Below, in pieces: positions 60,574 through 64,000 of a stretch of DNA of 64,000 bases (the first letter of the stretch is position 1; the number at the start of each line of letters is the position of its first letter). The notes under the pieces were generated by a model. It was not told where the DNA came from, did not search any database, and worked only from the letters and a program-made list of their open reading frames with translations. This DNA comes from Streptomyces dangxiongensis (lineage in GTDB: Bacteria > Actinomycetota > Actinomycetes > Streptomycetales > Streptomycetaceae). Location of the stretch: assembly GCF_003675325.1 (NCBI RefSeq), contig NZ_CP033073.1, forward strand, positions 5,704,001-5,768,000, read 5' to 3'. The position numbers were made by a program, and so were the translations under genes.

Positions 60574-61584
60574 GTGGGCTCTCATCGTCGCCTCGCCCCG
60601 TCCGGATTCGACCGGGGCTCCGTCGCCCTGTGCGTGGTGTCGGCCGCGGCGGCCGCGCTCGGCGCCGTACCGGCGCACGCGGCGCCGGACGCCGACACCC
60701 GCGCCGAGGTGGACCGTCTGTACGAGGCCGCCGAGAAGGCGACCCAGGCCTACGACCGGGCCGACGAGCGGGCCGGGGTGCTGCGCCGGGAGGTCCGTGC
60801 CGCGCAGGACCACATCGCCCGGCAGCAGCAGCGCATCAACACCCTGCGGGAGCGGCTCGGTTCGCTGGCCGGCGCCCAGTACCGCGCCGGCGGCATCGAC
60901 CCGGCCGTCGCCCTGCTCTTCTCCGACGACCCCGACGACTACCTCGACAAGGCCTCCACCCTCGACCGCATCGGCAGCCGGCAGGCGGGCCAGCTCCGGC
61001 AGTTGCAGGCCGCGCTGCGCGACCTGGCCCAGGAACGCGCGGAGGCCACCGGCAAGCTCGCCGAACTGGAACGCAGCCGCAGGGCGGTGGCCGCCCACAA
61101 GCGGACCGTGGAACAGAAGCTCGCCCGGGCCCGGCGGCTGATCAACGCCCTGCCCGCCGCCGCGCGCGCCGCCTACGACCGGGCCTCCCGGGGCAGCCGC
61201 GCCGGCCTGCCCGACCCGATCGGCGCCGTCGCCGCCGACGGCCGCGCCGCCGCGGCCCTGGCCGCCGCCCGCTCCGCCCTCGGCCGCCCCTACGTGTGGG
61301 GCGCCAACGGCCCCACCGGCTTCGACTGTTCGGGCCTGATGCAGTGGTCGTACGCGCACGCGGGCATCCATCTGCCGCGCACCTCGCAGGGGCAGCGCTT
61401 CGCCGGCCGGCAGGTCCCGCTCTCCCAGGCCCGCCCCGGCGACCTGGTCGTGTACCGCTCCGACGCCAGCCACGTGGCGATGTACGTCGGCAACGGCCAG
61501 GTCATCCACGCGCCCTACCCGGGTGCCCCGGTGCGCTACGACCCGGTCGGCATGATGCCCGTCTCCTCGGTCACCAGACCCTGA
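60574..61584 (+). CDS. Second NlpC/P60 cell-wall hydrolase, paralogue of the preceding gene
   Basis: From GTG 60574 (VGSHRRLAPSGFDRG, 336 aa) it has a signal peptide, a shorter coiled-coil region (AEVDRLYEAAEKATQAYDRA) and the NlpC/P60 domain with Cys252 in TGFDCSGLMQWSYAHAG and His in DASHVAMYVGNGQVIHA. It is clearly paralogous to the protein at 59293 across its full length (matching GSLA(T/G)AQYR(S/A)GGID and DPDDYLDKASTLD). It ends 26 bp before the next gene and may share its transcript. Confidence 0.93.
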   Translation: MGSHRRLAPSGFDRGSVALCVVSAAAAALGAVPAHAAPDADTRAEVDRLYEAAEKATQAYDRADERAGVLRREVRAAQDHIARQQQRINTLRERLGSLAGAQYRAGGIDPAVALLFSDDPDDYLDKASTLDRIGSRQAGQLRQLQAALRDLAQERAEATGKLAELERSRRAVAAHKRTVEQKLARARRLINALPAAARAAYDRASRGSRAGLPDPIGAVAADGRAAAALAAARSALGRPYVWGANGPTGFDCSGLMQWSYAHAGIHLPRTSQGQRFAGRQVPLSQARPGDLVVYRSDASHVAMYVGNGQVIHAPYPGAPVRYDPVGMMPVSSVTRP

Positions 61585-61610
61585 CCGCCCGCGCGCCGTA
61601 CGATCGGGAA

Positions 61611-62813
61611 GTGGCTGGTCGCAGGCGGGCGTGGGGTGTCGGAGCGTGGGGGCTCGCGCTGCTGCTGCCCCTCGCCGGGTGCGGCGGCGGACCGGTGTCC
61701 GACCCGGCCCGGGCCGAGGTGCAGCAGGTGCTCGACCGGCGCGCGGCGGCCCTGCTCGGCCACGACGAGACGGCGTACGGCGCGACGGGCGCCCGCACCG
61801 AGTACGCCCGGCTGCGCGCCCTCCCGCTGGCCTCCTGGAGCTACCGGGTCACCGGCCTGCACCGCACCGGCGCCGGCGCCACCGCCGACGCGGACCTGCG
61901 CTACCGCGTCGCCGGTTACGACCGGGCCCCCGTCGCGGCCCGCCGTACCCTCACCCTCGGCCGCACCGCCGGCGGCCGCTGGCACGTCACCGCCGACAGG
62001 CCCGCCGGGAGGGCCGGACAGCAGCTCTGGGACCAGGGCACGGTGACCGCGGTGCGGGGCGCGCACAGCCTGGTGCTCGGCGCCGGCGGGTCCGCCGCCG
62101 GTCTGCGGACGTACGCCCGGCTGGCCGACCGCGCGGTCCCGGCCGTCTCCGGGGCCTGGGGCACCGGCTGGAGCCGCCGGGTCGTCGTGCTGGTCCCGCG
62201 GTCCCTGGCGGGGATGGCGGCCCTGCTCGGCTCGCCGGCCGCCACCTACCGGGGCATCGCCGCCGTCACCACGGGCGAGGTGAGCGCGACCCCGGCCGGG
62301 TCCGCCGGTGCGGCCCCCGCCGACCGGGTGGTGGTCAACCCGGAGGCGTACGCCGTGCTCGGTGACCTGGGCAAGCAGGTCGTGCTCACCCACGAGACCA
62401 CCCATGTCGCCACCCGGGCGCAGACCACCGCCGCCACCCCGCTGTGGCTCTCCGAGGGCTACGCCGACTGGATCGGCTACCTGGACACCGGGCGCACCCC
62501 GGCCGAGGCCGCCCCGGAACTCGCCCGGGCCGTGGGGAGGGGCGAGCCGCCCGAGGCCCTCCCCGCCGACCGGGACTTCGGCTTCACCAGCGATCCGACC
62601 GACCTGGCGCGAGCCTACGAGGGAGGCTGGCTGGCCTGCCGCATGATCGCCGGGCAGTGGGGCACGGCCCGGCTCGACGCCTTCTACCGGGCCGTAGGCG
62701 GCCACGGGAAACGGGCGGGCGCGGTCGAGGGGGCGCTGCGGGAGGTCCTCCACACGACACCGCGGGAGTTCACCGCGCGCTGGCGGCAGTACGTCACGGC
62801 ACAGCTCGGCTGA
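61611..62813 (+). CDS. Lipoprotein with gluzincin-like HExxH motif
   Basis: The GTG start at 61611 leads into a lipoprotein signal (lipobox LLPLAGC). The mature protein has a beta-rich N-terminal half and a C-terminal helical part with H261-E262-T-T-H265 (LTHETTHVATRAQ) followed by E282 in WLSEGYADWIG, 17 residues on. This spacing is compatible with a zinc gluzincin. The protein is 400 aa. Function is unknown; cleaving a cell-surface or wall-associated protein is plausible given the hydrolase neighbours. Confidence 0.8.
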   Translation: MAGRRRAWGVGAWGLALLLPLAGCGGGPVSDPARAEVQQVLDRRAAALLGHDETAYGATGARTEYARLRALPLASWSYRVTGLHRTGAGATADADLRYRVAGYDRAPVAARRTLTLGRTAGGRWHVTADRPAGRAGQQLWDQGTVTAVRGAHSLVLGAGGSAAGLRTYARLADRAVPAVSGAWGTGWSRRVVVLVPRSLAGMAALLGSPAATYRGIAAVTTGEVSATPAGSAGAAPADRVVVNPEAYAVLGDLGKQVVLTHETTHVATRAQTTAATPLWLSEGYADWIGYLDTGRTPAEAAPELARAVGRGEPPEALPADRDFGFTSDPTDLARAYEGGWLACRMIAGQWGTARLDAFYRAVGGHGKRAGAVEGALREVLHTTPREFTARWRQYVTAQLG

Positions 62814-62904
62814 GCCGGTCCACGGCCTCCCGCGACCACTGCCGCTCGGCCGCCCACTCACCCCCGCGACCCGCGACACGCCCTCCCGGACGGCGGGCCG
62901 GGTG

Positions 62905-64000
62905 TCAGGAGGAGACCGGGGTCTCCTTCGGCCGGGTGGCCGGGGGTGGGAACGGGGCGGTGGCCGCGGACGGTGGGGCGGTCGAGGACCACAGGCGGCG
63001 GGCCGCCGTCAGGCCGGCCGCGAGCAGCAGGCCGTCGCGCACCGCCAGCAGCGCGACGCCGTACCAGTCGCTGGCCACCACGTGCGAGAAGCCGAGCGGG
63101 AACTCCAGGACCGTCACGAACGACGCGAGGACGACCAGCAGCGCGGGCGCCGTCATGCGGCTGGCCCGGTGCGACAGGCACACGGCGGCCAGACCGACCA
63201 GCCACACCAGGTACTGCGGGCTGATCACCCGGCGGCTGGTCACCGTGAACAGCAGCACCGCCGTCAGGGCCGCCTCGGCGAGGACGTGCGCGGGGAGGCG
63301 GCCCGCGCGCAGCCGCCACAGCAGCAGCCAGCCGAACGCGGCCACGGTCAGCCCCAGCGCGGCCGTGCTGACCCGGTCCACGTACGGGCCGAGGAACTCG
63401 ATCGAGCCGTAGTTCAGCAGCACCTGCCCCTGCCAGCCGAAGTGCCGGGCCACGTGGAAGACCAGCGCGCCCAGCGACTCCACCTCGGTGCCCCGCTCCC
63501 GCTGGAAGGCCAGGAAGGCGAACGCGCCCGGCACGGACACCGCGAACAGCGCCGCGAGGCCCGCCGCGGTGACCGCCGCCGTCCGCCAGGCCCGCCGCAC
63601 GGCCCCGGCCAGCAGCAGCACCGGCCACACCTTCAGCAGCGCGCCGAACGCGGCCAGCGCGCCCAGCGCCCGCGGGTGCCGCGTCCCGGCGAGCAGCGCC
63701 GCCACGGCCACCGCGGTCACCATCACGTCGTAGCGGGCGTACACCGTGGGGCCGAGCAGCGGCACGCCCGCCACCCACACCCAGGCCCCCCGGGGCGACC
63801 GGCCGGGGCGCCCGCCCGCGACGAGCAGCGCGGCCAGCACGGCGGCGTCGGCGAGGCACGCCAGCAGGAAGAAGGCGTGCGCGTAGGACAGGAACGGCAG
63901 GACGGCGGGGGAGAGGACGGCGAGGGCGGCGGCGGGCGGGTACTGCCAGGTCACGTCGTCCAGCGGAAACGTTCCGTGGCGCAGCACCTCGTACCAGCCG
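62905..64000 (-). CDS. GT87 family (DUF2029) polytopic glycosyltransferase, partial (start beyond right edge)
   Basis: About 365 residues are visible, beginning out of the window. Many membrane helices (LFAVSVPGAFAFLAFQ, ALGLTVAAFGWLLLW, LAEAALTAVLLFTVTS) alternate with short loops. The visible start region PLDDVTWQYPPAAALAVL matches the family element before helix 3, and YARYDVMVTAVAVAAL and LKVWPVLLL follow. GT87 enzymes add mannose from polyprenol phosphate in actinobacterial glycolipids and glycoproteins. The stop TGA is at 62905. Confidence 0.85.
   Translation of the reverse strand, partial: GWYEVLRHGTFPLDDVTWQYPPAAALAVLSPAVLPFLSYAHAFFLLACLADAAVLAALLVAGGRPGRSPRGAWVWVAGVPLLGPTVYARYDVMVTAVAVAALLAGTRHPRALGALAAFGALLKVWPVLLLAGAVRRAWRTAAVTAAGLAALFAVSVPGAFAFLAFQRERGTEVESLGALVFHVARHFGWQGQVLLNYGSIEFLGPYVDRVSTAALGLTVAAFGWLLLWRLRAGRLPAHVLAEAALTAVLLFTVTSRRVISPQYLVWLVGLAAVCLSHRASRMTAPALLVVLASFVTVLEFPLGFSHVVASDWYGVALLAVRDGLLLAAGLTAARRLWSSTAPPSAATAPFPPPATRPKETPVSS

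Overview
The window is high-GC actinobacterial chromosome, almost certainly Streptomyces. The third-codon GC bias is extreme, GTG starts are common, and gene order runs lipA-lipB, a pyruvate dehydrogenase block, pepA, cobalamin genes, pspA with a two-component system, nadA, erpA, adoK, the aa3 oxidase/bc1 block and trpD. As I recall it, this is the order of the conserved core of the Streptomyces coelicolor chromosome. I see no tRNA, rRNA, CRISPR array, insertion sequence, prophage or large secondary-metabolite cluster. The content is mostly core housekeeping.

Region by region. 1-2.7 kb: a DUF4191 membrane protein, a small protein and the lipoate pathway (lipA, lipB). 2.9-10.6 kb: a frameshifted HTH regulator, an FAD oxidoreductase, a TIGR01777 epimerase, a GNAT acetyltransferase, a MarP-like membrane protease, a DUF4240 protein and a WYL regulator. 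10.7-19.7 kb: aceE, a GntR/FCD regulator, a two-lipoyl-domain E2, lpdA and pepA, all leftward. Lipoate made by LipA/LipB is the cofactor of the E2 encoded here. 20-29.9 kb: a secreted Agd3-like deacetylase, then cobS, cobT and a frameshifted cobU mixed with membrane and phospholipid-modifying proteins. 29.9-36.1 kb: an HtrA-like lipoprotein protease, a methyltransferase coupled to a DUF3043 protein, and an envelope-stress module (pspA, pspAA, histidine kinase, response regulator). 36.2-36.7 kb: the wreck of an RND efflux pump gene in which one internal piece lies inverted. 36.9-43.6 kb: nadA, erpA, a single-pass membrane protein, adoK and a cysteine desulfurase fused to a TusA-like domain. 43.9-53.3 kb: the respiratory block ctaC-ctaD-ctaF, ctaE and qcrC-qcrA-qcrB, interrupted by an L,D-transpeptidase lipoprotein and a degenerate receiver-domain protein. 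Many of these start codons overlap the previous stop, so translation is probably coupled. 53.4-57.3 kb: trpD, then a SAM-IV riboswitch ahead of a second cysteine-desulfurase-like gene, and a RAM-only Lrp protein coupled to a rhomboid protease. 57.4-64 kb: a zinc-ribbon protein, a NYN-domain protein, two paralogous NlpC/P60 cell-wall hydrolases, a lipoprotein with a gluzincin-like motif, and a GT87 glycosyltransferase cut by the right edge.

The points most worth a second look are: the SAM-IV riboswitch with a downstream set of alternative hairpins and a six-codon reading frame before a desulfurase gene; a pair of near-identical 13-bp dyads 22 bp apart in the aceE promoter region next to a GntR regulator; the inverted RND remnant; frameshifts in a regulator (one caused by a 5-bp tandem duplication) and in cobU; and a probable CTG start that overlaps an upstream stop codon.
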